Source: Paenibacillus xylanilyticus (GTDB lineage: Bacteria > Bacillota > Bacilli > Paenibacillales > Paenibacillaceae). From it: 64,000 bases of DNA. A program made the translations under genes and the position numbers. Positions 43,061 to 51,853 of this stretch are shown one piece after another (positions within the stretch are counted from its first letter, which is position 1; every line of letters starts with the position of its first letter). Location: NCBI RefSeq assembly GCF_013359935.1, contig NZ_JABMCB010000185.1, forward strand, positions 124,001-188,000. The letters are read 5' to 3'. A model generated the notes under the pieces. It was not told where the DNA came from. It did no database searches and was given only the letters and a program-made list of their open reading frames with translations.

Positions 43061-43866
43061 TTGCAATTTTGTTTGCAGTTATGCTTTTGGCCGGATGCAG
43101 CAATAATGTATCGGAGATTAACGCTTCAACACCGGGATTTTTCAATCACTATATTGTATTCCCGCTGTCTTATCTGATTCAGCACATTGCAACCATCTTT
43201 GGTGGCAGCTACGGAGTTTCAATTATCGTAATCACTTTGGTCATACGGCTTGCACTGCTGCCTTTAATGATGCGGCAGGCGAAATCCCAGCAAGGCACGC
43301 GGGTGATCATGAATGCGATGAAGCCCGAGATGGATGCACTCAAGAAAAAGTATGAGGGCAAGAATGATGCAGCGGATCGTCAGAAGCTCTCCCAAGAGAC
43401 GATGGAACTGTACAAAAAGCATAACTTTAATCCACTGAACATAGGCTGCTTGCCGCTCCTGATTCAGTTGCCCATTCTATCAGGCATATACACCGCTATT
43501 CGTCTCACGCCTGAATTGTCTTCTCATTCTTTTTTGTGGTTCAAACTGGGAGCACCCGATTATGTACTAGCTGTTGTAGTAGCGATCATCTACCTGATTC
43601 AGGCCAAAGTTTCCCAAGCCAATATGGCACCTGAACAGCGAAAACAGTTTGCCATCATGGGGTACATTTCTCCGCTGATGATGGCCTTTTTCTCCCTGTC
43701 AGCACCTGCAGCCATGCCGCTCTATTGGACGGTTGGTGGATCATTCCTTGTCCTGCAGACGCTGCTGTTCCGCAAATTGTATCCGGTGGAGCATCCTCAT
43801 GAGCCTGTAATCTTACAGGAGAAGAAGATCAAATCTGCCAAAGGAACCAAACCTGCGAAATCCTAG
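42997..43866 (+). CDS. yidC: Membrane protein insertase YidC (lipoprotein form, YidC2/YqjG-like)
   Basis: 289 residues. Signal peptide with lipobox LLAGC (Cys33), then five helices of the YidC/Oxa1 insertase core. TM1 carries the conserved hydrophilic-groove Arg in TLVIRLALLPLMMRQAKSQQ (about 80-98), followed by the cytoplasmic hairpin KPEMDALKKKYEG and the NPLNIGCLPLLIQLPIL segment. It inserts membrane proteins with or without SecYEG. It starts 6 nt after GAGGAGG, which is partly masked by a hairpin, and overlaps the leader frame. By context it is the inducible second insertase; the constitutive one would be elsewhere. Confidence 0.93.
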   Translation: MEHKTSKGFTFTSGKGRIYGLIAILFAVMLLAGCSNNVSEINASTPGFFNHYIVFPLSYLIQHIATIFGGSYGVSIIVITLVIRLALLPLMMRQAKSQQGTRVIMNAMKPEMDALKKKYEGKNDAADRQKLSQETMELYKKHNFNPLNIGCLPLLIQLPILSGIYTAIRLTPELSSHSFLWFKLGAPDYVLAVVVAIIYLIQAKVSQANMAPEQRKQFAIMGYISPLMMAFFSLSAPAAMPLYWTVGGSFLVLQTLLFRKLYPVEHPHEPVILQEKKIKSAKGTKPAKS

Positions 43867-43936
43867 TTGCGGAACGCCAACATACACAAAACAAGAACAG
43901 TAAGCCCGAGCTGATAAATGAATAGTCCAAAAGAAA

Positions 43937-43971
43937 GAAGCGTGATCCATATGGATTACGCTTCTTTTTTT
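43937..43971 (+). terminator. Rho-independent terminator of yidC
   Basis: GAAGCGTGATCC pairs with GGATTACGCTTC (one G-T), followed by seven T. Confidence 0.85.
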
Positions 43972-44108
43972 GCCACATGAATCGAGCCCCATTTTAGAAT
44001 AATTGAATCAAGATGAATCATATCCGTCAAACAGCAGGATCATCTGTTAGCCGACGCGACAGCAGCAGCAGCTGCAGCGATAGCCGAGCGAATGTACCGG
44101 ACAGAAGT

Positions 44109-44182
44109 TCGAAATGGTTCTATTCGTCTATATATTGTACCCGGAGCGAGTGGAATCGAATGATGTAAAATGCTGAAGTAAA
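44109..44182. repeat. Dispersed intergenic repeat, copy 1
   Basis: About 72 bp, close to the copy at 46258-46328. Shared blocks are TCGAAATG, TCTATATA, GGAGCGAGTG and AATCGAAT in the same order and spacing, with single-base indels. Lies about 90 nt before the small gene at 44273. Single-base gaps argue against a conserved coding sequence. The rest of the 43972-44272 gap holds no convincing gene. Confidence 0.6.
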
Positions 44183-44272
44183 GGCTGGGCGTAAATTCAG
44201 GCCGTTTATTTTGGCTCTCCTCTCCAATCTGCTATGATGGAACCAGAATCATGACAAGGACGGAGGGAGACC

Positions 44273-44566
44273 ATGACCTATATTGCTGTATTGCCCTATT
44301 ATAAAGTACAGAGAGAAGTGACGGGTCTCGCACAAGAGATAAAGTTGAATGAACGATCGATGATCCTGTACTCGGATAAAATTGTAACGAAGTATCGCGA
44401 GTTCAGTATTAAGGATGTGTTCGACATGTCCTTTCGAAGAATAGGGAATGAAGGTGGCTTCTTTTACCTCCATACGAGCACAGGAGTATATCCTTACATG
44501 GTAAAAATTGATCCCAAGCCATTCATTCAAAGTTATCGAAAAATGACCATTCAGAATTGGTCATGA
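44273..44566 (+). CDS. Small conserved protein of unknown function
   Basis: 97 residues, cytoplasmic, beginning MTYIAVLPYYKVQREVTGLA. The GGAGGG site lies 5-6 nt before the ATG. The middle part (ILYSDKIVTKYREFSIKDVFDMSFR, then GGFFYLHTSTGVYPYMVK) has the alternating pattern of a small beta-barrel/PH-like fold, but no family is recognised. It precedes the deaminase gene by about 80 nt and may share its transcript. Confidence 0.75.
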   Translation: MTYIAVLPYYKVQREVTGLAQEIKLNERSMILYSDKIVTKYREFSIKDVFDMSFRRIGNEGGFFYLHTSTGVYPYMVKIDPKPFIQSYRKMTIQNWS

Positions 44567-44643
44567 CTTGACCTTTCCGTTACGTGAAGGCATATCCTTT
44601 GGATCTGAGCTATTCAATTCAATCCAGAGGAGCTGTGAAACAA

Positions 44644-45936
44644 ATGGGCATTTTGATTCAGCACGTGTTGATCTTAACGATGAAAGACGGAGAAGCCCCC
44701 TTCACGGGGGATATACGTATTGAAGGAGATCGGATTACCGAGATTGCGGGTCAACTTCTTAGCAAGCCGGGAGACGACATTATAGATGGGAAAAACATGC
44801 TTGCCATGCCTGGCCTGATTAATGCCCATCAGCATTCACCGATGAGTTTGCTTCGCGGATTCTCCGATGACCTGAAGTTAATGGACTGGCTTGACCGCAA
44901 AATGCTGCCTGCCGAAGCAAGCATGACGCCTGAAGACATCTACTGGGGAGCTCAACTATCCATAGCCGAGATGATCCGTTCCGGAACCACAACTTACGCA
45001 GATATGTACATTCACATGAATGAAATTGCCGAAGCAGTAACCAAAACAGGCATCCGGGCATCACTTACACGTGGAATGGTGTTTATGGAGGATGATGGTG
45101 GCCGCAGGATGCAGGAAGCGATCGATCTCGTTCAGCGTTGGTCAGGCAAGGCAGATGGACGGATTACAACGATGTACGGCCCTCACTCGCCATATACCTG
45201 TCCTGTAGAGCCGTTGCGGGAAGTCATCAGCATGGCTGAGCAAGCGGATATTCCTCTTCATATCCATCTGGCTGAGACCAAGGAAGAGACCGTGAAGATT
45301 CGAGAACGATATGGCATGACACCAACGGAGTATCTGGAGGAAGCTGGCATGTTCGAGAGGGCTCATGTGCTGCTGGCCCATGGCGTTCACCTCAATCGCA
45401 GGGATATAGGGAGACTGAAGGGCATGCGTGGAGGCGTAGCCCACAATCCGGTCAGCAATCTGAAGCTGGGTTGCGGGATTGCTCCCATCATGGACATGAT
45501 GGCACAGGGGATAAATATAGGACTCGGAACAGACGGGGCCGGAAGTGCCACGACAGTGGATATGTTCGAAGAGATCAAGTCTGCGACATGGCTGCAAAAA
45601 CTGGATTACGGGGATCCAACTCGATTGCCGGCAAGGCAGGTTCTTCAGATGGCAACTCGTGGCAGTGCGGGTCTGCTTAACCTTCAGGATGATGTGGGTA
45701 TGCTGGAAGCAGGGCGCAAGGCGGATCTGATTCTGATTGATCTGAAGAAACCGCATCTTCAGCCTGTACATGAGGTGGAATCGTTACTGGCATACAGCGT
45801 AAATGGTGCGGACGTAGACACAACGATAGTGAATGGACAGGTACTGATGAAAGGCAGGAAACTGTTGACAGTGGATGAAGACGAACTTTACCGTCAGGTG
45901 AAGGTTAGAGCGAAACGCATTGTAGAGGGCATTTAG
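44644..45936 (+). CDS. mtaD: 5-methylthioadenosine/S-adenosylhomocysteine deaminase-type amidohydrolase
   Basis: 430 residues. Metal-binding and catalytic residues of the amidohydrolase superfamily are in place: NAHQHSP (His-x-His, about 60), HIHLAE (about 205), LLAHGVHLN (about 245) and GTDGAGS (Asp, about 292). The overall sequence fits the MtaD/TrzN branch, which deaminates methylthioadenosine and adenosylhomocysteine. The start is ATG 44644, 11 nt after AGAGGAG; an ATG at 44584 would add 20 residues without a site. Substrate choice within the branch is not certain. Confidence 0.82.
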   Translation: MGILIQHVLILTMKDGEAPFTGDIRIEGDRITEIAGQLLSKPGDDIIDGKNMLAMPGLINAHQHSPMSLLRGFSDDLKLMDWLDRKMLPAEASMTPEDIYWGAQLSIAEMIRSGTTTYADMYIHMNEIAEAVTKTGIRASLTRGMVFMEDDGGRRMQEAIDLVQRWSGKADGRITTMYGPHSPYTCPVEPLREVISMAEQADIPLHIHLAETKEETVKIRERYGMTPTEYLEEAGMFERAHVLLAHGVHLNRRDIGRLKGMRGGVAHNPVSNLKLGCGIAPIMDMMAQGINIGLGTDGAGSATTVDMFEEIKSATWLQKLDYGDPTRLPARQVLQMATRGSAGLLNLQDDVGMLEAGRKADLILIDLKKPHLQPVHEVESLLAYSVNGADVDTTIVNGQVLMKGRKLLTVDEDELYRQVKVRAKRIVEGI

Positions 45937-45960
45937 TAGGTTTTGCAAAAATTAAGACTG

Positions 45961-45999
45961 AAAGCAGCTTGGAACCCAGGTTCTAAGCTGCTTTTTTTG
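45961..45999 (+). terminator. Rho-independent terminator
   Basis: AAAGCAGCTTGGAAC pairs with GTTCTAAGCTGCTTT around a short loop, followed by a T-run, after the deaminase gene. Confidence 0.85.
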
Positions 46000-46257
46000 T
46001 ATGATTAAGACGATTAGCAGCCTGGCTTTCCATTCTTCTATCTCATATTAAGAGAGATTTTTATATAATATTTTGTTTACCAGCAGATCATTTGATAAAA
46101 TAGTAGAGACGTGAAAATGGATCAATGATGAAGAAAGTAGAATAGGGCATGGAATTGAGGTTTGGTCCTGCTTACTTGTTCTGCACGTCCATGTGAATAT
46201 CTGAACATAAGTATTGTGTTTAAATCCAATAAACGGCTTCCAATCTCAATATATAGA

Positions 46258-46328
46258 TCGAAATGTTTTTTTCCTCTATATACTTTGCCTGGAGCGAGTG
46301 AATCGAATATTGCAAACTACTGATATAA
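46258..46328. repeat. Dispersed intergenic repeat, copy 2
   Basis: Second copy of the element at 44109-44182 in the same orientation, ending about 40 nt before the ubiD-family start codon. The remaining 46000-46257 stretch is AT-rich with no credible gene. Confidence 0.6.
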
Positions 46329-46366
46329 ACAATTTATTTATTATATAAAAAGAATGGAGCCGTCCC

Positions 46367-48202
46367 ATGAAATATCGCAATATGGAAGATTGCATTAACG
46401 ATCTGGAGCAGCATGGACATTTGATTAGGGTAAAAGAAGAAGTGGACCCAGATCTCGAAATGGCAGCGATCCATATGAGAGTGCACGAGGCGAAAGGCCC
46501 GGCGCTGCTGTTTGAAAATGTGAAAGGTTCAAAGTTTCAGGCGGTATCCAATCTGTTTGGTACACTGGAACGCTGTAAATTCATGTTCCGAAACACCCTT
46601 GAAGGCGTGCAGCGCGTCATGGCCGTGAGGGATGATCCGATGAAGGCGCTCAAAACGCCTCTGCAGCACATCAGCACAGGGCTTGCGGCCTGGCAGGCGC
46701 TTCCCAAACAGAAGTCGATCAGTCTGCCCGTATCTGCTCAGGAAATTCAAATCTCGGATCTGCCGCTGATCAAACATTGGCCTATGGATGGGGGAGCCTT
46801 TGTAACGCTGCCGCAGGTTTATTCGGAAGACCCGGATAAGCCGGGGATCATGAACTCCAATCTGGGCATGTACCGTGTCCAGCTGAGCGGCAATGATTAT
46901 GCCATGAACGATGAAATTGGTTTGCACTATCAGATACATCGCGGGATTGGTATTCATCAGGCTAAGGCTGTCAAAAAAGGTGAGCCGCTGAAAGTCAGCA
47001 TCTTTATCGGCGGGCCTCCGGCTCATACACTGTCTGCGGTTATGCCATTGCCAGAGGGACTCAGCGAATTGACCTTCGCCGGTCTGCTCGCCGGACGACG
47101 TTTTCGCTATAGTTATAAGGATGGATACTGCATCAGCAATGATGCCGATTTTGTCATTACCGGAGATATTTATCCAGGTGAAACGAAACCGGAAGGGCCG
47201 TTTGGCGATCACCTGGGCTATTATAGCTTGACACATGAATTCCCGCTGATGAGAGTGCACAAAGTGTATGCGAAGCCCAATGCGATCTGGCCGTTTACTG
47301 TCGTGGGTCGTCCTCCGCAGGAGGATACGGCTTTTGGTGACCTGATTCATGAAATTACGGGCGATGCCATCAAACAGGAAATTCCTGGTGTCAAAGAAGT
47401 ACACGCCGTAGATGCTGCAGGGGTGCATCCCCTGTTGTTTGCGATCGGAAGTGAGCGTTACACGCCTTATCAGACCGTGAAGCAGCCAACGGAATTGCTG
47501 ACGATTGCCAATCGCATTCTGGGTACGGGGCAGCTCAGTCTGGCGAAGTATTTGTTTATTACAGCTGAAGATCAGCAGCCGCTGGACACCCACCGCGAAG
47601 TGGAATTCCTGACCTATATTCTGGAGCGCATGAATCTGCAGCGTGATATCCATTTTCATACGAATACAACAATCGATACGCTGGATTACTCGGGAACCGG
47701 ATTGAATACCGGCAGTAAGGTGGTTTTTGCAGCCTATGGTGAGAAGCTTCGGGAGTTGTGTACGGAAGTGCCAGATGCCTTGAAAAACGTTCGTGGGTAT
47801 TCGAATCCGCAGCTGATTATGCCAGGGATTGTCTCGATGCAAACAACAGCTTTCACGAGTTATGAAGAAACGGCACGTGAGATGGAGCAATTTACGGATA
47901 TGCTGAAGGAACAAGGGGGGCTTGACTCCTGCCCAATGATCATCCTTTGCGATGATAGTTCTTTCCTGAGTGCGAACCTCAGCAATTTCTTATGGGCTAC
48001 ATTTACTCGAAGCAATCCATCCCATGACATGTATGGGGTAAACAGCAGCTACACGCATAAGCACTGGGGTTGTGACCAGATCATCATTGATGCCCGCGTG
48101 AAGCCGCATCAGGCGCCGCCGCTGATCCCGGATCCTTCGGTGGAAAAAAGCATTGAACGCCTATTTGTAAAGGGTGCCAGTCTGGCATCGGTCAAAATTT
48201 AG
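46367..48202 (+). CDS. UbiD-family prenylated-FMN decarboxylase
   Basis: 611 residues, longer than the roughly 490-residue E. coli UbiD but within the range of the family. The family motif with the catalytic glutamate is seen in PEGPFGDHLGYY (Glu276), along with HIQITGEDA-like HEITGDAIKQEIPGVKEVH and the C-terminal WGCDQIIIDAR. Such enzymes reversibly decarboxylate aromatic or unsaturated acids with prenylated FMN supplied by a UbiX-type enzyme, not seen nearby. TGGAG lies about 10 nt before the ATG. Single-gene unit with terminator. The substrate is unknown. Confidence 0.87.
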   Translation: MKYRNMEDCINDLEQHGHLIRVKEEVDPDLEMAAIHMRVHEAKGPALLFENVKGSKFQAVSNLFGTLERCKFMFRNTLEGVQRVMAVRDDPMKALKTPLQHISTGLAAWQALPKQKSISLPVSAQEIQISDLPLIKHWPMDGGAFVTLPQVYSEDPDKPGIMNSNLGMYRVQLSGNDYAMNDEIGLHYQIHRGIGIHQAKAVKKGEPLKVSIFIGGPPAHTLSAVMPLPEGLSELTFAGLLAGRRFRYSYKDGYCISNDADFVITGDIYPGETKPEGPFGDHLGYYSLTHEFPLMRVHKVYAKPNAIWPFTVVGRPPQEDTAFGDLIHEITGDAIKQEIPGVKEVHAVDAAGVHPLLFAIGSERYTPYQTVKQPTELLTIANRILGTGQLSLAKYLFITAEDQQPLDTHREVEFLTYILERMNLQRDIHFHTNTTIDTLDYSGTGLNTGSKVVFAAYGEKLRELCTEVPDALKNVRGYSNPQLIMPGIVSMQTTAFTSYEETAREMEQFTDMLKEQGGLDSCPMIILCDDSSFLSANLSNFLWATFTRSNPSHDMYGVNSSYTHKHWGCDQIIIDARVKPHQAPPLIPDPSVEKSIERLFVKGASLASVKI

Positions 48203-48214
48203 CTGCATTTGAGG

Positions 48215-48243
48215 AGCCCAAACGCTAAGTTTGGGCTTTTTAA
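48215..48243 (+). terminator. Rho-independent terminator
   Basis: GCCCAAA pairs with TTTGGGC around CGCTAAG, followed by a T-run, after the ubiD-family gene. Confidence 0.8.
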
Positions 48244-48479
48244 ATTTTCAACCCTCGGTGAAACATAACATCTGATGTTCCTTATTCTCCTAAACCGGGA
48301 TTATTTTAGTCGTCTCAATGAGGATAAAGTCTTATTCGTTCGTATTTCCTTTTGTGATTAAGGTCATTAGAACTATGTATAAAAACAAGAAACAGTTCGA
48401 TATAAAGAAGTAAAGGTATTTTTGGGACCCAAACCATCGGGTACTGTTACTATAATGAATTGTTCAGGGGGAATACCGA

Positions 48480-49565
48480 TTGAGAATCCATATTATGAAC
48501 CTGCAAGACGGAGACCGTCTGACTGCGGATACGTTTAGCGATGCGGGATTACACATTCTCGGAAAAGGGACTGTAATTAAAAGTGAGGATATTTCCTTGC
48601 TGATGCAGCACCGTGTGGATTATGTAGATATTGAATCACGTGAGGAAGAGATCACGGAAGCCGAATTTTTTGCCGCGGCGGCAAAATTTGCATCCGGTTC
48701 AAGCACGAAGGAAGAACCACCCGAAGAAGAAATGAAATCTCAATTTACACAGACTGTACATAATTACCAAAATGCCTTTCTGGAAGCACTCACAGTGGGC
48801 AAATTTAACGCAACCATGGTTGATGATGCGCTGCAGCCAATGGTGGATGGACTGGATGAGCAAAAGGATGTCGTGCATCTCCTGATGATGCTGGAACGGG
48901 ATGATGTGAATAACTACACGCATTCCATTCAGGTTGGATTGTTGTCCTTCTATATTGCCAGCTGGCTCGGTTATTCTCAAAAAGAAAGCTACCAGATCAG
49001 CCGCGGCGGCTATCTGCATGATATTGGCAAATGCAGAGTGTCCCATCGGATTCGGAACAAGATGGAACCATTAACAGCGGATGAACAGCTGGAATTGCAG
49101 CGCCACACCATATACGGGCATGATATTATCAAGAGTTCCATGACGGATGAAGCCACGGCACTCGTAGCGCTTCAGCACCATGAACGTGAAGACGGCTCCG
49201 GTTATCCGATGCAAATTGATAAAAAAGAAATTCATCCTTACACGCAGATCGTGTCAGTGGCTGATGTGTACATCGGAATGAGATCCGGCAGTCACGGCGG
49301 CAGCAATCCGAACCTCATCAACAATCTGCGTGACATCTATGGGATGGGATTCGGCAAGTTGAATGAAAAGCCAGTCCAGGCGCTGATGCAGCATCTTCTT
49401 CCGAATTTTATTGGTAAACAAGTGCTTCTGAGCAATGGTGAGAAAGGCGTAATCATCATGAATAATACGTCGGATATCTTCAAACCACTTGTTAAGGTCG
49501 AGTCCGAGCAGTATCGTGACTTGTCCAAAGAAAGAAGTATCGCAATCAATGAGCTGATTATCTAA
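48480..49565 (+). CDS. HD-GYP domain cyclic-di-GMP phosphodiesterase-type protein
   Basis: 361 residues from TTG 48480 (GGGGGA 8 nt upstream). An N-terminal DUF3391-like segment (MRIHIMNLQDGDRL) precedes the HD-GYP domain (about 135-300), with HD in GYLHDIGK (about 180-187), HTIYGHDI and HHEREDGSGYP (about 225-235). These enzymes hydrolyse cyclic di-GMP, opposing the two diguanylate cyclases in this window. A C-terminal tail (about 310-361) resembles the extra domain of Bacillota HD-GYP proteins. No membrane segment. Confidence 0.88.
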   Translation: MRIHIMNLQDGDRLTADTFSDAGLHILGKGTVIKSEDISLLMQHRVDYVDIESREEEITEAEFFAAAAKFASGSSTKEEPPEEEMKSQFTQTVHNYQNAFLEALTVGKFNATMVDDALQPMVDGLDEQKDVVHLLMMLERDDVNNYTHSIQVGLLSFYIASWLGYSQKESYQISRGGYLHDIGKCRVSHRIRNKMEPLTADEQLELQRHTIYGHDIIKSSMTDEATALVALQHHEREDGSGYPMQIDKKEIHPYTQIVSVADVYIGMRSGSHGGSNPNLINNLRDIYGMGFGKLNEKPVQALMQHLLPNFIGKQVLLSNGEKGVIIMNNTSDIFKPLVKVESEQYRDLSKERSIAINELII

Positions 49566-49587
49566 GTTTGAATACGTTTAAATTTAC

Positions 49588-49624
49588 AACGGGTCTCCTG
49601 CACATGTCAGGGGACCCGTTTTTT
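49588..49624. terminator. Rho-independent terminator
   Basis: AACGGGTCTCCTG pairs with CAGGGGACCCGTT, followed by a T-run. Confidence 0.85.
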
Positions 49625-49712
49625 GATGAATTTCCTAAAGTGCATTGTTCTCCCTGCAGAGCAGGCGTATACTGGGGCACAGATCTCATTTTCCATATAG
49701 GAGCGATACACC

Positions 49713-50168
49713 TTGATTGAAGTCGTAACCGAAATGACGATACATGCCCCGATCGAAAAATGTTTTGATTATGCCCGGGACATTGATGTTCATACCCAGA
49801 CGGTATGGAAGCATACAAGAGAACGGGCTGTATCAGGCGTAACGTCTGGAAAAACAGGCGCTGGGGACACCGTGACGTTTCAAGCAATCCATTTTGGTAT
49901 CCGTCAGAAGCTGACTTCCCGGATTGTACATTACGAACGTCCACATGTTTTTGTGGATCAGATGGTAAAAGGGGCATTCCGAAGCATGCGCCATGAACAT
50001 CACTTCCGCAAACTCGATGAGAAAACCACTTGTATGAGAGACACACTGAAATTTGAAGCACCACTCGGTGTATTGGGCTGGGCAGCCGAGCGACTTATAT
50101 TAAAGAGATATATGTACGCTTTTCTCCTCAGCCGCAACACAAAGCTTAAAGCCCTGCTTGAACGATAG
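49713..50168 (+). CDS. SRPBCC (START-like) family protein
   Basis: 151 residues from TTG 49713 with TAGGAG upstream. The start IEVVTEMTIHAPIEKCFDYARDIDVHT is the typical first strand and helix of SRPBCC/polyketide-cyclase-like lipid- or ligand-binding domains, followed by RPHVFVDQMVKGAFRSMRHEHHF and a long C-terminal helix (WAAERLILKRYMYAFL). Ligand unknown. Probably co-transcribed with the small membrane protein downstream. Confidence 0.82.
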   Translation: MIEVVTEMTIHAPIEKCFDYARDIDVHTQTVWKHTRERAVSGVTSGKTGAGDTVTFQAIHFGIRQKLTSRIVHYERPHVFVDQMVKGAFRSMRHEHHFRKLDEKTTCMRDTLKFEAPLGVLGWAAERLILKRYMYAFLLSRNTKLKALLER

Positions 50169-50209
50169 AAGCGGACTGAAAATATTTACAGAATAAGGAA
50201 TGATAAGCG

Positions 50210-50368
50210 ATGGAAAATGAATATTTTGTTGGTTGGGGTACCCTTGCATTAATTAATGCGGGACTTGCTCAGGGGAAAAACAGAAGTGGGCTTAACTGGT
50301 TTCTGATTTCCCTCTTGTGTGGTCCGCTTGCAACGTTGTTCATCGTTGTCTGGAATAAGTTGGACTAA
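50210..50368 (+). CDS. Small membrane protein (52 residues)
   Basis: Starts MENEYFVGWGTLALINAGLA and ends WNKLD. A short first hydrophobic segment, a polar turn QGKNRSGLNW and a second helix (FLISLLCGPLATLFIVVW) suggest a two-helix hairpin resembling SHOCT/DUF-type small membrane proteins. AAGGA lies about 10 nt before the ATG. Stops 5 nt before the convergent MFS gene ends. Function unknown. Confidence 0.65.
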   Translation: MENEYFVGWGTLALINAGLAQGKNRSGLNWFLISLLCGPLATLFIVVWNKLD

Positions 50369-50372
50369 TCAT

Positions 50373-51626
50373 TCAGTCTCCGTTATCTGGCTGAACGGAT
50401 GTACATTGGAGTACTTCCCGCTGCCGGTAACTGTCGATTGCCCAGAATAGGAATGCGGCTGCACTCACCCCTGCACCTAACCAGCACACGCCAGTCCATC
50501 CGGCCCATGCATACATCAGGGTTGAGGCGATGGACCCGGCTGCACTGCCAATAGAGTAAAAAATCATGTAGGCAGCGGTGAGGCGGCTCTGTGCTTCAGG
50601 GCGAACGTTATAGATCAGGCTTTGATTGGTGACGTGGACTGCTTGCACAGCGAGGTCAAGAAGAATAACGCCAGCGATCAGAAACCACAGCGAGTGATGA
50701 ACGTATCCGATCGGCAGCCAGGACAATAGGAGAAGCATGAGAGAGAAGCCGGTCGTTTTTTGCCCGAGTCCCCGATCAGCCAGCTTCCCGGCACGAGCAG
50801 CTGCCAGTGCGCCAGCGGCACCTGCTAGCCCAAAAGCGCCAATTGCTGTATGTGACAAAGAGAGTGGGGGTGCGCTGAGCGGGAGTACCATGGATGTCCA
50901 TAATATGCTAAAAGCCGAAAATATCAATATGGCCAGCACCCCGCGGACTCGAAGTATAGGCAGCTCCCGATAGAGTTGGAATACCGAAATGAGCAACTGT
51001 ACATAATTTAATTTCGTTCTTCTTTGCGGTTCATGCTTCGGTAAAAGAAGGAACAAGGCGACCATTCCAAGCAGCGTTAGTACTGCGGAGAAGAGGTAAA
51101 CAGATCTCCACCCGATCCAATCGTTCATGGTGCCTGCTACGGTTCGGGCCAGCAAGATGCCGATCACGATTCCGCTGGTAACAAGCCCCACGATACGTCC
51201 CCGTTCCGAAGGGGAGGCGAGTGCTGCAGCAAATGCAACCAGGGATTGGGTATTAACAGCCAACAAACCGACGATTGCCATGCCCATGAACAGGATGGAG
51301 CTGGATGATGTGGTGCCTACCACGAGCAGGGCAAGTACAGAGAAGAACATTTGGACAATGATCAGTTTCCGGCGGTTAATCAGATCGCCTAGAGGAACGA
51401 GCAATAACAGTCCAAGGGCGTAACAGATTTGAGTTACTGTGATGATCATGCCGATTTGGGAATGGGAGATATGGAACTCCCCGGCGATAGTATCAAGGAG
51501 TGGCTGAGCATAATAAATGTTGGCTACGGCAAGTCCGCTGCATAGGGCGAAGAGAACCGCTGCAAGCAGTGACATACCGGGATGTGCTTTAGAAGATAGA
51601 TCTGTCTGTGGAATGAGAGTGTTCAT
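50373..51626 (-). CDS. MFS transporter (drug-efflux type)
   Basis: 417 residues, 12 membrane helices. NIYYAQPLLDTIAGEFHISHSQIGMIITVTQICYALGLLLLVPLGDLINRRK includes the MFS motif-A-like GDLINRRK between TM2 and TM3. The start ATG 51626 has AAGG 8 nt upstream; a GTG at 51635 is too close to it. Divergently paired with a TetR regulator, with a palindromic operator over its promoter, so expression is probably induced by the transported compound. Confidence 0.85.
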   Translation of the reverse strand: MNTLIPQTDLSSKAHPGMSLLAAVLFALCSGLAVANIYYAQPLLDTIAGEFHISHSQIGMIITVTQICYALGLLLLVPLGDLINRRKLIIVQMFFSVLALLVVGTTSSSSILFMGMAIVGLLAVNTQSLVAFAAALASPSERGRIVGLVTSGIVIGILLARTVAGTMNDWIGWRSVYLFSAVLTLLGMVALFLLLPKHEPQRRTKLNYVQLLISVFQLYRELPILRVRGVLAILIFSAFSILWTSMVLPLSAPPLSLSHTAIGAFGLAGAAGALAAARAGKLADRGLGQKTTGFSLMLLLLSWLPIGYVHHSLWFLIAGVILLDLAVQAVHVTNQSLIYNVRPEAQSRLTAAYMIFYSIGSAAGSIASTLMYAWAGWTGVCWLGAGVSAAAFLFWAIDSYRQREVLQCTSVQPDNGD

Positions 51627-51668
51627 GTGAGTCACCTTCCTGATTGAGAATTTTTTATGTCTATAATG

Positions 51669-51680
51669 TACCGATCGGTA
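51669..51680. promoter_or_regulatory. TetR-type operator at the MFS promoter
   Basis: Perfect 12-bp palindrome TACCGATCGGTA, flanked by TATAAT-like sequence on both sides, 43 nt upstream of the MFS start codon. Confidence 0.65.
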
Positions 51681-51822
51681 TAATATGAGTCTGGAAAAAC
51701 ATACTTTAAGCTTGGGTGGAATGTCAACAACAAATTTTAAAGTATAATAGTATTAAGGTATTACGATGATGCGTATGGGCTTTTAGATTTGACATCGATA
51801 TGGGTGGAAGCTAGGATATAGT

Positions 51823-51836
51823 ATATTGATTGGTAT
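51823..51836. promoter_or_regulatory. Second, imperfect TetR-type operator at the tetR leader
   Basis: TATTGATTGGTATA differs at few positions from the MFS operator (TACCGATCGGTATA) and sits just before the tetR ribosome binding site, consistent with autoregulation. Confidence 0.45.
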
Positions 51837-51853
51837 ATAAAAGGAGAAAAGTT

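Noticed and set aside
44017-44163. Open frame of about 48 codons ending ...LYIVPGASGIE over repeat copy 1
   Set aside because: Looks protein-like, but it has no start codon with a ribosome binding site, and the second repeat copy breaks the frame with single-base gaps.
46529-47914. 461-residue open frame on the minus strand
   Set aside because: Entirely antisense to the clear ubiD-family gene, no ribosome binding site, and composition (His/Arg/Leu-rich) typical of a shadow frame.
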